Below are positions 1 to 8,033 of a DNA stretch of 64,000 nt, piece after piece. Positions within the stretch are counted from its first letter, which is position 1, and every line of letters begins with the position of its first letter. The notes under the pieces were generated by a model that had not been told where the DNA came from, did no database searches, and saw only the letters and a program-made list of their open reading frames with translations. Source of the DNA: Lachnospiraceae bacterium (lineage in GTDB: Bacteria; Bacillota; Clostridia; Lachnospirales; Lachnospiraceae); assembly GCA_902363135.1 (NCBI GenBank), contig CABIZF010000001.1, positions 1-64,000 on the forward strand. The letters run 5' to 3'. Both the position numbers and the translations under genes were made by a program.

Positions 1-490
1 GATCACAGACCAGTACGATATAGTCGCGGTAGAAGATATTGATATGAAAGCGATGAGCCAGTGTCTGCATTTTGGGAAAAGTGTACAGGATAATGGATAC
101 GGGATGTTTCGGAATATGCTGGATTATAAGCTTGCCTGGAAGGGAAAAGAATTAGTAAAGGTAGACCGCTTTTTCCCTTCAAGCAAAAAATGCAGTAAAT
201 GTGGAAAGATAAAAAAAGAGCTGAAATTATCCGAAAGAGTTTATCGCTGTTCGTGTGGAAATGAGATGGACAGAGATCGAAATGCAGCGATCAATATCCG
301 TGAAGAAGCAAGAAAGATGCTGGCAGCATAAACTGTCCGTATCTGGACAATAAGTAATAAAATACGCCCGTGTCCGGGCAAAAAATCGTGGGGCACGCGA
401 GGATAGCTTGTAGATACTTGGCTCAATAGAGCTATTGAGCAAGAAGCCCCCACTTCAAAATCTGGGATTTAAGTGGTGGAAGCATGTCAC
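1..490 (+). mobile_element. IS200/IS605-type element, right part (truncated by window edge)
   Basis: This is the 3' part of a tnpB gene followed by about 160 bases of non-coding right end. The right end finishes in a bulged hairpin at about 447-478: two arms of the CACTT/AAGTG and AAATC/GATTT type, a 2-nt bulge and a TGG triloop. The stretch from about 425 to 490 closely matches the corresponding end of the second element (39669-41500, opposite strand), and the similarity stops at about 490/491. That comparison defines the right boundary. By analogy with other TnpB systems, the 3' end of tnpB plus the right end is probably transcribed as the omega RNA, with the guide read from the flank just after 490. 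Confidence 0.75.
2..331 (+). CDS. tnpB: TnpB, RNA-guided nuclease of IS200/IS605 element (C-terminal part only)
   Basis: The reading frame is open from the first bases of the window and ends at TAA 329-331, so the start lies outside the window. What remains is the C-terminal third of TnpB: the RuvC-II motif VAVEDIDM with the catalytic Glu, the conserved QDNGYG segment, the zinc ribbon (CSKCG then CSCG), and the RuvC-III motif MDRDRNAAINI with the catalytic Asp. It is clearly homologous to the complete TnpB at 39821-40918. TnpB is the compact DNA nuclease ancestor of Cas12 and uses an omega RNA from the element's right end. Whether this copy is intact upstream cannot be seen. Confidence 0.85.
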   Translation: MTDQYDIVAVEDIDMKAMSQCLHFGKSVQDNGYGMFRNMLDYKLAWKGKELVKVDRFFPSSKKCSKCGKIKKELKLSERVYRCSCGNEMDRDRNAAINIREEARKMLAA

Positions 491-507
491 TATGAAATGA
501 TGATGCA

Positions 508-575
508 GAATTGCGGGAGCTGCTTTGCAGCGGAGCAATTCGTAGGCATCAGTAGGATTGCGAGAGCATGAAATG
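508..575 (+). repeat. Dispersed hairpin repeat (GGATTGCGGGAGC type)
   Basis: A hairpin at 508-541 pairs GAATTGC with GCAATTC and carries an inner GCTGC-TTT-GCAGC triloop stem. Next to it, 554-575 matches the reverse strand of 63171-63192 at 21 of 22 positions. At 63160-63191 the same sequence forms the stem GGATTGC/GCAATCC. It is therefore a dispersed intergenic repeat, lying between the IS end and the cupin gene. Its function is unknown. Confidence 0.45.
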
Positions 576-606
576 TAACAGTTCTGCAGAAAGGGGCGGT
601 ATTATT

Positions 607-948
607 ATGGTAAGAAAAACAGTAAAAGCAACGAAGTCACAGGTACAGGGCGGAAGAGGAGAAGTCGAGTTTGAGCACATTCTGGATAAGGATGAGCTAA
701 ACGGTCATGGTAGTCTGTATGCAAAAATTCGCCTGAAGCCCGGCTGCAGTGTAGGATATCACAAGCACATTGGAAATACAGAGCCGTACTATATTTTGGA
801 AGGTCATGGGACTTTTATTGATAATGATGGGACCCGGACAGAAGTAGGACCTGGCGATGTCTGTGTAATTGAAGTTGGACAGGGGCATTCGATGGAAAAT
901 AATTCCGATCAGGACCTGGTATTTATGGCATTGATTTACAACGAGTAG
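607..948 (+). CDS. Cupin domain-containing protein
   Basis: A small single-domain beta-barrel cupin of 113 aa. Cupin motif 1 is seen as the GYHKHIGNTEPYYILEG region (two His and a Glu that normally bind a metal) and motif 2 as PGDVCVIEVGQGHSMEN (third His). Such stand-alone cupins serve as metal-dependent enzymes or small-ligand sensors; the substrate cannot be read from sequence. The start at 607 is preferred over the ATG at 568 because AAAGGGG lies about 10 bases upstream. The stop overlaps the ribosome binding site of the next gene, so the two are probably co-transcribed. Confidence 0.85.
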   Translation: MVRKTVKATKSQVQGGRGEVEFEHILDKDELNGHGSLYAKIRLKPGCSVGYHKHIGNTEPYYILEGHGTFIDNDGTRTEVGPGDVCVIEVGQGHSMENNSDQDLVFMALIYNE

Positions 949-959
949 GAGGCATGAAT

Positions 960-1619
960 ATGGATTTCGAAGAGCTTGGGAAAAAATTGAAAAAATTCAG
1001 TCAGGATACGATGACAGAGGTTCAGAAGATGAACGAGGTACGTCAGCTGAACGGAAAAATCAGCGATGAGAAAAAGCTTTTGAACCGCCTGTATCTGGAG
1101 ATGGGTCAGAAGCTGTACGATACGTATAAGGATGCGGAGCTCCCACTGGAAGAATTTGACGGTGACTTTCGCAAGATCCGTGAGCGCTATGTGGCGATTG
1201 ATTTGCTTCAGGAAAAGATCCGTAATGTAAAGGGTGTTGTGCTCTGCCCATGCTGCAATATGGAAGTGGCAGCCGGAGATCGTTATTGTACAAACTGTGG
1301 CAATAAGATGCCGGAGACGGTAAAACTTGAGGAGACGACCGATGAGGATGCGGTAGAGGTAGAATCTACCGTTGTAGAGCCGGGGGCTGAATCAGAGGAA
1401 GGAGAATCAGAAAAAGCCGAAGACGCAGTTGAACAGACAGAGTCAGCAGCAGAAGAAGCAGTCTGTGAGGCAGCAGAAGAGACCGGAGCGTGTGCCAGGA
1501 GTGCCCATCAGGAAGAGACCGTTGCGACAGATGAGCTGGCAGCAGATGCAGAGGCAGCGGTCGAGGAAGCAGAAGAGGAGACCGCAAAGGAAGCTGCGGA
1601 ATCCACATCAGAGGAGTAG
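960..1619 (+). CDS. Zinc-ribbon protein with acidic C-terminal tail
   Basis: A protein of about 219 aa. Residues 1-85 are charged and predicted helical, probably a coiled coil. A zinc ribbon follows (CPCCNMEV then CTNCGNKM), and the last 100 residues are a Glu/Ala/Thr-rich, very acidic low-complexity tail. TAGGAGG at 946-952 sits 7 bases before the ATG at 960 but only 1 base before the ATG at 954, so 960 is the better start. It lies 11 bp after the cupin and 5 bp before the alcohol dehydrogenase. The function is unknown; the tail suggests protein-protein or membrane-associated roles rather than catalysis. Confidence 0.75.
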   Translation: MDFEELGKKLKKFSQDTMTEVQKMNEVRQLNGKISDEKKLLNRLYLEMGQKLYDTYKDAELPLEEFDGDFRKIRERYVAIDLLQEKIRNVKGVVLCPCCNMEVAAGDRYCTNCGNKMPETVKLEETTDEDAVEVESTVVEPGAESEEGESEKAEDAVEQTESAAEEAVCEAAEETGACARSAHQEETVATDELAADAEAAVEEAEEETAKEAAESTSEE

Positions 1620-1624
1620 ATAGC

Positions 1625-2719
1625 ATGCATTTTTATATGCCGACAAAGGTATACAGCGAGCGCGGCTGCGTCCGGAGGTACAGTCAGGAATGGGCAACGC
1701 TCGGGAAAAAAGCATTGATCGTGACCGGAAAGAGCTCTGCGAAGAACGGAGCCTTGATGGATGTACTCGGTGCGCTGCATGAGCATGGTACGGCGGTAGT
1801 CGTTTTCGATGAGACGGAGGAAAATCCGTCGATCGAGATGGTGATGCGGGTGCGGGAGCTTGGTCTGCAGGAGAACGTCGATTTTGTCATCGGAATTGGC
1901 GGTGGATCTCCGATGGATGCGGCGAAGGCGATTGCGCTGATGCTGTATCATAAGGAGAAGGGCGCAGAGTTTCTGTATCAGAATGGCGACGATGAGGCGC
2001 TCCCTGTTGTAGAAGTACCGACGACCTGCGGGACCGGTTCTGAGGTGACGCCGTATGCGATTCTGACGATCCATGCGAAGCGTACGAAGTCCAGTCTGCC
2101 GCATCGGATTTATCCGGCATATGCGCTGGCAGATGGTAAGTATTTACTGGAAGCCGGGCGTGGCATTTTGGTCAATACGGCGGTCGATGCGCTGGGACAT
2201 TTCATCGAGAGTTATATCAATGCGAATGCGACAGATTACAGCCATATGCTCTGTGAATATGGTATGAAGATATGGAGCAGTACGAAGAGTGTGCTGATCG
2301 GGGCAGAGCGGACGGTGGAGGACTGCGACCGGCTGCTTCTGGCATCCACGATAGCGGGGATGGCGATTACACATACAGGGACGGCGCTGCCGCATGGGCT
2401 TAGCTATTATCTGACCTATGAAAATCATGTGCCGCATGGCAGGGCTGTCGGATATTTTCTGCCGGGCTATGTTGCGGCTGCGGATGCTGCAATGCGCCGA
2501 AAGGTGCTTGAACTGATCGGTTTTCCGGATCAGGCGTATTTTACAGCCTTTATCCACCGGCTGCTCGGACCGATGCAGGCAGAGCCGGAGCTTATAACAC
2601 GTGCAGTAGAAGGTATTCTTGCAAACGAGGCAAAGCTGAAAAATGTTCCGTTTTCCGTCACGGAAGATATATTGAACAGTATCTGTGCCGAAGCAAATCT
2701 ACAGAGGAAATTTACTTAA
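1625..2719 (+). CDS. Iron-containing alcohol dehydrogenase
   Basis: A 364-aa group III alcohol dehydrogenase. The Rossmann-like NAD(P)-binding half contains the GGGSPMDAAKA signature. The helical half supplies the metal ligands of the family in DALGHFIES, ALPHGLS and ENHVPHGRA. The length is normal for the family. It should interconvert an aldehyde or ketone with an alcohol in the cytoplasm, as part of fermentative redox balancing; the exact substrate is not deducible. It is the third gene of the cupin/zinc-ribbon/ADH group, with a ribosome binding site inside the preceding coding sequence. Confidence 0.9.
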   Translation: MHFYMPTKVYSERGCVRRYSQEWATLGKKALIVTGKSSAKNGALMDVLGALHEHGTAVVVFDETEENPSIEMVMRVRELGLQENVDFVIGIGGGSPMDAAKAIALMLYHKEKGAEFLYQNGDDEALPVVEVPTTCGTGSEVTPYAILTIHAKRTKSSLPHRIYPAYALADGKYLLEAGRGILVNTAVDALGHFIESYINANATDYSHMLCEYGMKIWSSTKSVLIGAERTVEDCDRLLLASTIAGMAITHTGTALPHGLSYYLTYENHVPHGRAVGYFLPGYVAAADAAMRRKVLELIGFPDQAYFTAFIHRLLGPMQAEPELITRAVEGILANEAKLKNVPFSVTEDILNSICAEANLQRKFT

Positions 2720-2836
2720 CCGGTTTTCTCCTGATAAGTGAAACGGATTCTGTCGACAGAATTGCCAGAATCAGGATAGACTGCAGGACTCGATCAGGCA
2801 TAAAGTATAGTAAATATATCAGAGAGGGAAGAGAAG

Positions 2837-3796
2837 ATGGAAGGAACAGGAAAGCAGGAAATGGACGCACTCGTGGACGAGATTCTGAAAAGCTATGAGG
2901 CGCATCCGGAGACTTGCAGCATTAATACGAGAAACCGCATTAGTAAAGACATTATTATTGATATTCTGGAAGAGATCCGAAGCGTGGTGTTTCCGGGATA
3001 TTTTGAGGTGAAAAATCTGAACGCGCAGTCGATCGAATACCACATCGGGGAGCTTCTGGAGGATATTCATTACCGGCTGCGTAAGCAGGTGGCGAAGGCT
3101 CTGTATCATACAAATGAGAAGAGTATTCGCGAGGAAGATGCGCAGCTTCGGGCGGAGGAGATCGTGAAGGCATTTCTGAAACGAATTCCGGCATTGCGCG
3201 AAGTATTGGCGACAGATGTGCAGGCAGCTTACGATGGTGACCCGGCGGCTTTTAATACCGATGAGGTCATCTTCTCCTATCCGGGTGTATTCGCGATTAC
3301 GGTCAACCGGATCGCGCATGAGCTTCATGCGCTCGGTGTGCCGCTCATTCCGCGTATGATGACCGAGTATGCACACAGCCTGACCGGGATTGACATTCAT
3401 CCGGGGGCTACGATCGGGCGGTATTTTTTTATCGACCATGGTACAGGTGTGGTAGTCGGTGAAACGACTAGGATCGGGGATTATGCGAAGATCTATCAGG
3501 GCGTGACACTGGGAGCGCTCTCGACCAGAGGTGGACAGAGCCTGCGCAATACGAAGCGCCATCCGACCTTAGAGGACAATGTGACGGTGTATTCCGGTGC
3601 ATCTATTCTCGGAGGAGATACGGTCATCGGGGCCGGAGCAGTCATCGGTTCGAATGCATTTATTACTTCCTCTGTGCCTGGGGGCACGAGAGTCAGCATC
3701 AAGAATCCGGAGCTGCAGTTCAAGGATCGAAAGGAACGCGGCGTGAAGATGACTGAGCTCGGTCAGGAAGGGTTCTGGACGAAGGACAACGAGTAA
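2837..3796 (+). CDS. cysE: Serine O-acetyltransferase
   Basis: A 319-aa protein of the EpsC/CysE-type family. It makes O-acetylserine from serine and acetyl-CoA, the first step of cysteine synthesis. The N-terminal 160 residues are the helical SAT domain. From about residue 170 the left-handed beta-helix hexapeptide repeats start, with IDIHPGATIG and the catalytic region FFIDHGTGVVVGET followed by YQGVTLG. The RBS GAGAGGGAAGAG precedes the ATG. No cysK is adjacent. The 117-bp gap upstream contains no recognisable T-box or other riboswitch. Confidence 0.92.
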   Translation: MEGTGKQEMDALVDEILKSYEAHPETCSINTRNRISKDIIIDILEEIRSVVFPGYFEVKNLNAQSIEYHIGELLEDIHYRLRKQVAKALYHTNEKSIREEDAQLRAEEIVKAFLKRIPALREVLATDVQAAYDGDPAAFNTDEVIFSYPGVFAITVNRIAHELHALGVPLIPRMMTEYAHSLTGIDIHPGATIGRYFFIDHGTGVVVGETTRIGDYAKIYQGVTLGALSTRGGQSLRNTKRHPTLEDNVTVYSGASILGGDTVIGAGAVIGSNAFITSSVPGGTRVSIKNPELQFKDRKERGVKMTELGQEGFWTKDNE

Positions 3797-3862
3797 GCAG
3801 GCAGAAAAGGGGAAAGTGTGGAACAAACGGAGCACGGTTTCGTGCAGAAGGGAGATTCCAGT

Positions 3863-4045
3863 ATGAGCAGAAACAAAAAAGAAATGGGAAACGCGGGAAA
3901 GCCGGAGCATCCAACAACGTCCCGGACGGCCAGTGAGCAGCCGTCAGTGCAGAAGCATTCTGCAATAAGCGAGACTTGGGCGCAGGAAACGATAGAGGAT
4001 CTCGATGATTTTATTGAGTCTCAGGGGATTTATATCCGGCAGTAG
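3863..4045 (+). CDS. Small hypothetical protein
   Basis: A 60-aa hydrophilic protein lying 66 bp after cysE. The first 40 residues are Lys/Ser/Thr/Pro-rich and look disordered; the end, ETIEDLDDFIESQG, is acidic and probably helical. The start at 3863 has GAAGGGAG 8 bases upstream; a GTG at 3818 would add 15 residues. I do not recognise the family. Probably co-transcribed with cysE. Confidence 0.5.
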   Translation: MSRNKKEMGNAGKPEHPTTSRTASEQPSVQKHSAISETWAQETIEDLDDFIESQGIYIRQ

Positions 4046-4105
4046 CATGGACAATACTTTAGCATCGCATTGTCAATAAAGCGGCAGTTTGTATTTGCCG
4101 AAACT

Positions 4106-4201
4106 GAACACAGATCGCGAAGCGACTGCGTTCATGAGCAAGTAGCGAAGCTAGACCCTGTCAGCAGAGCTGCAGGGATGGATTGCGAATGTCCGCTTTA
4201 C
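4106..4201 (+). repeat. Composite bulged-hairpin repeat, copy A1 (full length)
   Basis: Three hairpins sit in a row, each a short stem, a 1-2 nt bulge, a second short stem and a triloop. They are GCAG-[A]-TCGC-GAA-GCGA-CTGC; CCCTG-[T]-CAGC-AGA-GCTG-CAGGG; and GCGG-ATT-GCG-AAT-[GT]-CCGC. A linker containing AAGTAGCGAAGC joins the first to the rest. Copy A2 (12952-13038, opposite strand) is nearly identical over about 90 bases. TAAAGCGG at 4077-4084 is inverted relative to CCGCTTTA at 4193-4200. Confidence 0.8.
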
Positions 4202-4220
4202 TCACGCAGTACATCAGAAA

Positions 4221-4278
4221 AAGGAAGGACACGGAATGTCATCTCCAATGCTATGGAGACGACGTTCCGTGTCTTTTT
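4221..4278 (+). terminator. Intrinsic terminator, probably bidirectional
   Basis: GACACGGAA (4228-4236) pairs with TTCCGTGTC (4265-4273), with further pairing inside (CTCCA/TGGAG), followed by TTTTT. On the minus strand the flanking AAAAAGG also gives a T-run, so it could end the convergent AEC gene as well. A second perfect 9-bp inverted repeat, TTTACAGGA/TCCTGTAAA, follows at 4281-4305. The rest of the 4046-4374 gap holds only repeat A1. Confidence 0.75.
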
Positions 4279-4374
4279 ACTTTACAGGAAATTGCGTCCT
4301 GTAAAATAAGGACGAAGTGGCTATTCTGTTAAGGCGTATCAAGGAGAGATCCGCTTGCTTCATTTATATCTGCT

Positions 4375-5295
4375 TTACAGAATCAGCCGCTCTGCCGCGA
4401 ACACAAACAACGGGATTGTCACAAGCGATGTCACCGTGGTAAAGGCATAGAGCTCAGAGGCGTACAGAGAGTTCTTATGGAAGCGCAGGGCAAATGCTGT
4501 GCCTGAGGCAGCGACCGGGCAGGCGGAGGCAACGAGCATTGTGCAGCCAACCATCGGGTCAAACGGAATCAGCACGAGCACGACGAGCAGAAGCGCCGGC
4601 ATAAGGAGCAGCTTGGAAGCGGAAATAAGATAGAGCTTCTGATTTCGGAGCATGCTCAGAAGATCAGTCTGTGCGACAGAAATACCGGCTATGAGCATGG
4701 CGAGCGGCGTGTTCATACCGGCGACATAGTTCATCGAGTCGAGCAGCAGATACGGGATGTGGATCCTGCCGAAAAAGAACACCACGCCGAGGATGCTGGC
4801 AAAGATCATGGGGGAGAGCAGGCCCTTTTTCAGCTCCTTTAAAGAGAAAGTTCCAGTCATGATCATGATGCCGTGCGTCCACGAAAAGAAATTGAAGACA
4901 GTCATGTAGGCGGTCAGATAGAGCACGCCCTCGTTACCTAAGATGCTCTGCACGAGCGGTATACCGATAAAACCGCAGTTGGAATACATGCTGGCAAAGC
5001 GGTCGATGCCGCAGTCCGGATTGCCGGTCGTGCGGATCAGGACGGTGGAAAGGATGGCGGCTACGAGATGCGTCAGAAAAGCGAGCAGATAGGCGACGAG
5101 CAGCCCCTGTGCGAGATGAGCGGAATACTCGGTCTGCAAAGATACGATAGCGAGCATCGGATTGACGACCATGAGCAGCAGATTGGCGAGTACCTTGCTG
5201 CCATTTTCGTCGATCAGCCTCATCCGGAAGCAAAGGCAGCCGAGCAGTAAAAGAAGCAGCATTTTCAAAATCTGATTCACTATAATGACAAACAT
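4375..5295 (-). CDS. AEC family transporter (auxin efflux carrier-like permease)
   Basis: A 306-aa integral membrane protein with about ten hydrophobic segments and the typical AEC features: the N-terminal region LANLLLMVVNPMLAIVSL, the NCGFIGIPLVQSILG motif of the first repeat, and the C-terminal SACPVAASGTAFA. Family members export or exchange small organic acids such as malate; the substrate here is unknown. It is convergent with cysE and has no operon partner. The 248-bp gap upstream (5296-5543) contains a worn copy of the bulged-hairpin repeat with the 12-bp palindrome GCGAATATTCGC at 5357-5368. Confidence 0.88.
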   Translation of the reverse strand: MFVIIVNQILKMLLLLLLGCLCFRMRLIDENGSKVLANLLLMVVNPMLAIVSLQTEYSAHLAQGLLVAYLLAFLTHLVAAILSTVLIRTTGNPDCGIDRFASMYSNCGFIGIPLVQSILGNEGVLYLTAYMTVFNFFSWTHGIMIMTGTFSLKELKKGLLSPMIFASILGVVFFFGRIHIPYLLLDSMNYVAGMNTPLAMLIAGISVAQTDLLSMLRNQKLYLISASKLLLMPALLLVVLVLIPFDPMVGCTMLVASACPVAASGTAFALRFHKNSLYASELYAFTTVTSLVTIPLFVFAAERLIL

Positions 5296-5543
5296 TGTGG
5301 TATAATCCTTTCAGAGAAATTCGGTCAGTGTAGCATACATGGCAGCAAAGCGGATTGCGAATATTCGCCTGACCAGATACTTTAGATCAAGTATGGCATA
5401 GCAAATACAGGATGTCTAGTGCAAGGTTGCGGAAAAAGCGATCTTGTAAGATATCCCGGACAGGAATCGGCAGAAGGACAAGTCACAGAAGGTAGAGCTA
5501 TGTATGAAACGCGCAGAATAACAGAGCAGGGAGGAAAATCAAA

Positions 5544-6113
5544 ATGAAAAAGCTGATACTCGCATCAAATTCCCCGCGCAGGCGGGAACTCCTGGAGCAG
5601 ATCGGAGTGGAATTCGAAGTGATTCCGAGCAACGCAGAAGAAAAGGTCACAAAGCAGGAGCCGTCGGAGGTCGTGGAGGAGCTTTCCAGACAGAAGGCGG
5701 AGGACGTAGCAGCAGCGGTAGAGGATGGCATCGTGCTCGGGGCAGATACCGTTGTATGTCAGGATGGCCAGATCATGGGCAAGCCAAAGGATGAGGCGGA
5801 CGCGAAGCAGATGTTGCAGAAGCTGCAGGGTGAGGAGCATTCCGTTTATACCGGAGTGACGATTCTGGTAAAAGAAAATGGCGCGGTACAGCATGTACAG
5901 ACGTTTTCACAGGAGACAAAGGTATATGTCTATGAGATGACTGACGAGGAGATTGACCGCTACATTGCTACCGGAGAGCCGCTGGACAAAGCGGGTGCCT
6001 ATGGCATTCAGGGACGGTTCGCAGCTTATGTGGATGGCATCGAGGGTGACTACAACAATGTAGTCGGATTGCCGGTATCTGCAGTGTGGCAGGAGCTGAA
6101 GGAGCTGCTGTAA
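5544..6113 (+). CDS. maf: Maf-like nucleoside triphosphate pyrophosphatase
   Basis: A 189-aa cytoplasmic enzyme that hydrolyses dTTP/UTP or modified nucleotides to the monophosphate, linked to septum formation control and nucleotide-pool cleaning. Diagnostic motifs are the N-terminal LILASNSPRRRELLEQIG and ADTVVCQDGQIMGKPKD, with the conserved C-terminal KAGAYGIQG. The length is standard. GGGAGGAAAA lies just upstream of the ATG. It is followed by a strong terminator. Confidence 0.93.
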   Translation: MKKLILASNSPRRRELLEQIGVEFEVIPSNAEEKVTKQEPSEVVEELSRQKAEDVAAAVEDGIVLGADTVVCQDGQIMGKPKDEADAKQMLQKLQGEEHSVYTGVTILVKENGAVQHVQTFSQETKVYVYEMTDEEIDRYIATGEPLDKAGAYGIQGRFAAYVDGIEGDYNNVVGLPVSAVWQELKELL

Positions 6114-6171
6114 GTGCAGAAATTTACCAGAATCAGGCAAGGCTCCTGCTTCCGTTGCGTGAAGCAATAAA

Positions 6172-6234
6172 AAAGACTATGTAAGATGTCCGGACTGGAA
6201 GGCTTTCGGAAGGACAGTTACATGGTCTTTTTTT
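6172..6234 (+). terminator. Intrinsic terminator of maf
   Basis: AGACTATGTAA pairs with TTACATGGTCT (one mismatch), followed by seven T residues. The inner region can also pair (GTCC/GGAC). It lies between convergent maf and truA. Confidence 0.8.
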
Positions 6235-6267
6235 GTTGAATCAGCATTTGTTATTGACTTATGACAG

Positions 6268-7047
6268 CTATCGTTTGCCAGCGGCATCTTCTTCCGCCGC
6301 CGGATAAAACACATCCACCAGAAACAGTCCTTGCGGCGGCGCAGTGAATCCTGCCAGCGAGCGGTCTTTCCCTTCAAGTGCAAGCCGGACTTCCGGAAGG
6401 GAACGGTCGCCAAGCCCAACCTCAAGGAGCGTACCGGTCAGGATGCGAACCATATTGTAGAGGAAGCCGTCTCCGTGGTAACGGATGGAAAGAATTCCGT
6501 CGTTTTCCTCAATCGCAATCTCATAGATGGTACGAACGGTCGATTTTTTCATGTGCCGGTTTGCACAGAAGCTTTTGAAATCATGAGTGCCGGTGAGCAG
6601 ATCGGCGGCCTCGCGCATGTGCTCAAGATTCAGCTTATCTTCCACGCGGAGCAGGTAGCGTCGCTGAAAGACATTTGCGACTTCACCGCAGTCAATCCGG
6701 TATTCATACAGCTTGCTGCTGGCGGAGAGCCGTGCATGGAAGCGCTCTGACACCTGCTCGACTGCGAGGACACGGATGTCCTGCGGAAGATACTGATTAA
6801 AATAATCCTGGATTTTCTGGCAGGAATAACGGCTCATGATGCGCGGAATCCGGAAATTGGCGATCTGACGCAGTGCATGTACGCCTGCATCGGTGCGGCC
6901 GGAGCCGTTCAGATCGACAGGCTCGCCGTAAAGCTGTTCCAGTATCGTTTCCAGCTTTTCCTGAATTGTATTTGAGGTGTTGCCCTGGCGCTGCCAGCCA
7001 TTGTAGCGGGTGCCGTCATATTGAATCATGAGGCAGAAATTTGCCAT
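6268..7047 (-). CDS. truA: tRNA pseudouridine(38-40) synthase TruA
   Basis: A 259-aa enzyme that isomerises uridines 38-40 of the tRNA anticodon arm. The catalytic Asp53 lies in GRTDAGVHA, and the N-terminal IQYDGTRYNGWQRQ motif is typical of TruA. The start at 7047 is chosen because AAAGGAG lies 8 bases upstream and the protein then begins exactly where TruA proteins do; a longer open frame to 7155 has no support. It is the downstream neighbour of the split membrane protein. Confidence 0.93.
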   Translation of the reverse strand: MANFCLMIQYDGTRYNGWQRQGNTSNTIQEKLETILEQLYGEPVDLNGSGRTDAGVHALRQIANFRIPRIMSRYSCQKIQDYFNQYLPQDIRVLAVEQVSERFHARLSASSKLYEYRIDCGEVANVFQRRYLLRVEDKLNLEHMREAADLLTGTHDFKSFCANRHMKKSTVRTIYEIAIEENDGILSIRYHGDGFLYNMVRILTGTLLEVGLGDRSLPEVRLALEGKDRSLAGFTAPPQGLFLVDVFYPAAEEDAAGKR

Positions 7048-7172
7048 GCGAGATGCTCCTTTCTGATGCTGTATATGCGGATTTGCCGCAGTTATTGTGC
7101 GTACCGTCTTTCGGGTATCATATCTGCCGAGAGGCACTCTGTGGTGTACAGACAAATAGATATACGCCGGAT

Positions 7173-8033
7173 TTACGGCTGTACGGTATCTGCCTGCCGG
7201 ATACGGAAAATTTCAAATTCCCCGGCCTGTCCAAGCTTTTCATAGCCTGCAGCTTCATAATAATCGGCAAGCCCCATATCAGAATGAGAGATAATATAAT
7301 TGACGGTACATTTTTTTGCGCTTGTTAAAAATTCCTGCCGGTCGATCTGGATGCCATAGCGGGAGACGAGGGCCAGCCGGTGCAGATGGTGATTTGATGC
7401 GATCACATCTGCGATCTGTGTCTCATCATCCGGATCAATGCTCCAGTCAAGCAGATCGTTGCGGCGCAGGATACCACGGATCGACGGATCGTACTGTCGA
7501 AGCTCCAGCAGCTGCTGGCTTGAGTAGAGTGTGCGCTTTTCCAGTCCGGTTGCGGCAGAATCCGATTCGATGATGGAAGAAATCTCCAGAATCTCATTGC
7601 TCGTCTTGTAAATATTCTGCGGCATGTGCAGATAAGGCCGGACAGAAGAGCCGACGGTCGCGACAAAGACAGCGAAGACGATAGACAAAAGAAGCTGTGC
7701 CCATTTTTTCATGCGGAGAGTACAGAGCATGGCAAAGGCATAGGCGAGCACGAGATTGACCGGAAGCAGCCAGAACAGGCGGCGGATCCGGGTGGTCAGG
7801 CCGATCTTTGCCGCGAGCGGCACGATGAAGAACGGATTGAAGATCGTAAGAAGCATGAAAAGAAACGGATAAAGAAAGCCGAGACTTAAGCGTTCCTTTC
7901 CGATCACGAAAAATCCGGCCAGGCATACAAAGTAAGCGATAAGAAACCATTCGATCCCACCGAAGGCGGTCCGGAACATTTCGTATAAAAAAGTTACATT
8001 TGAAAACTGAAAGATGGAAGACATTCGCATCAC
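7173..8033 (-). pseudogene. C-terminal part of a polytopic membrane protein, separated by an in-frame TAG
   Basis: About 286 aa, with four or so hydrophobic helices in the first 135 residues and a soluble C-terminal region of about 150 residues. It begins directly after the amber stop of the upstream frame, in the same frame, with GTG and ATG codons available for restart (GTG ATG CGA ATG just after TAG). It seems to continue the fold of the upstream part. Either one membrane protein of about 659 aa was interrupted by a nonsense mutation, or two coupled subunits are made. The architecture (many helices then a soluble tail) is like GT-C or DUF6077-type proteins, but I am not certain of the family. 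Confidence 0.5.

Noticed and set aside
2720..2836. Possible T-box or SAM-type riboswitch before cysE
   Set aside because: The gap is only 117 bp and shows neither the T-box conserved sequence nor a terminator/antiterminator pair.
4070..4309. A 79-aa open frame
   Set aside because: It consists of repeat A1 plus the terminator hairpin, and there is no ribosome binding site.
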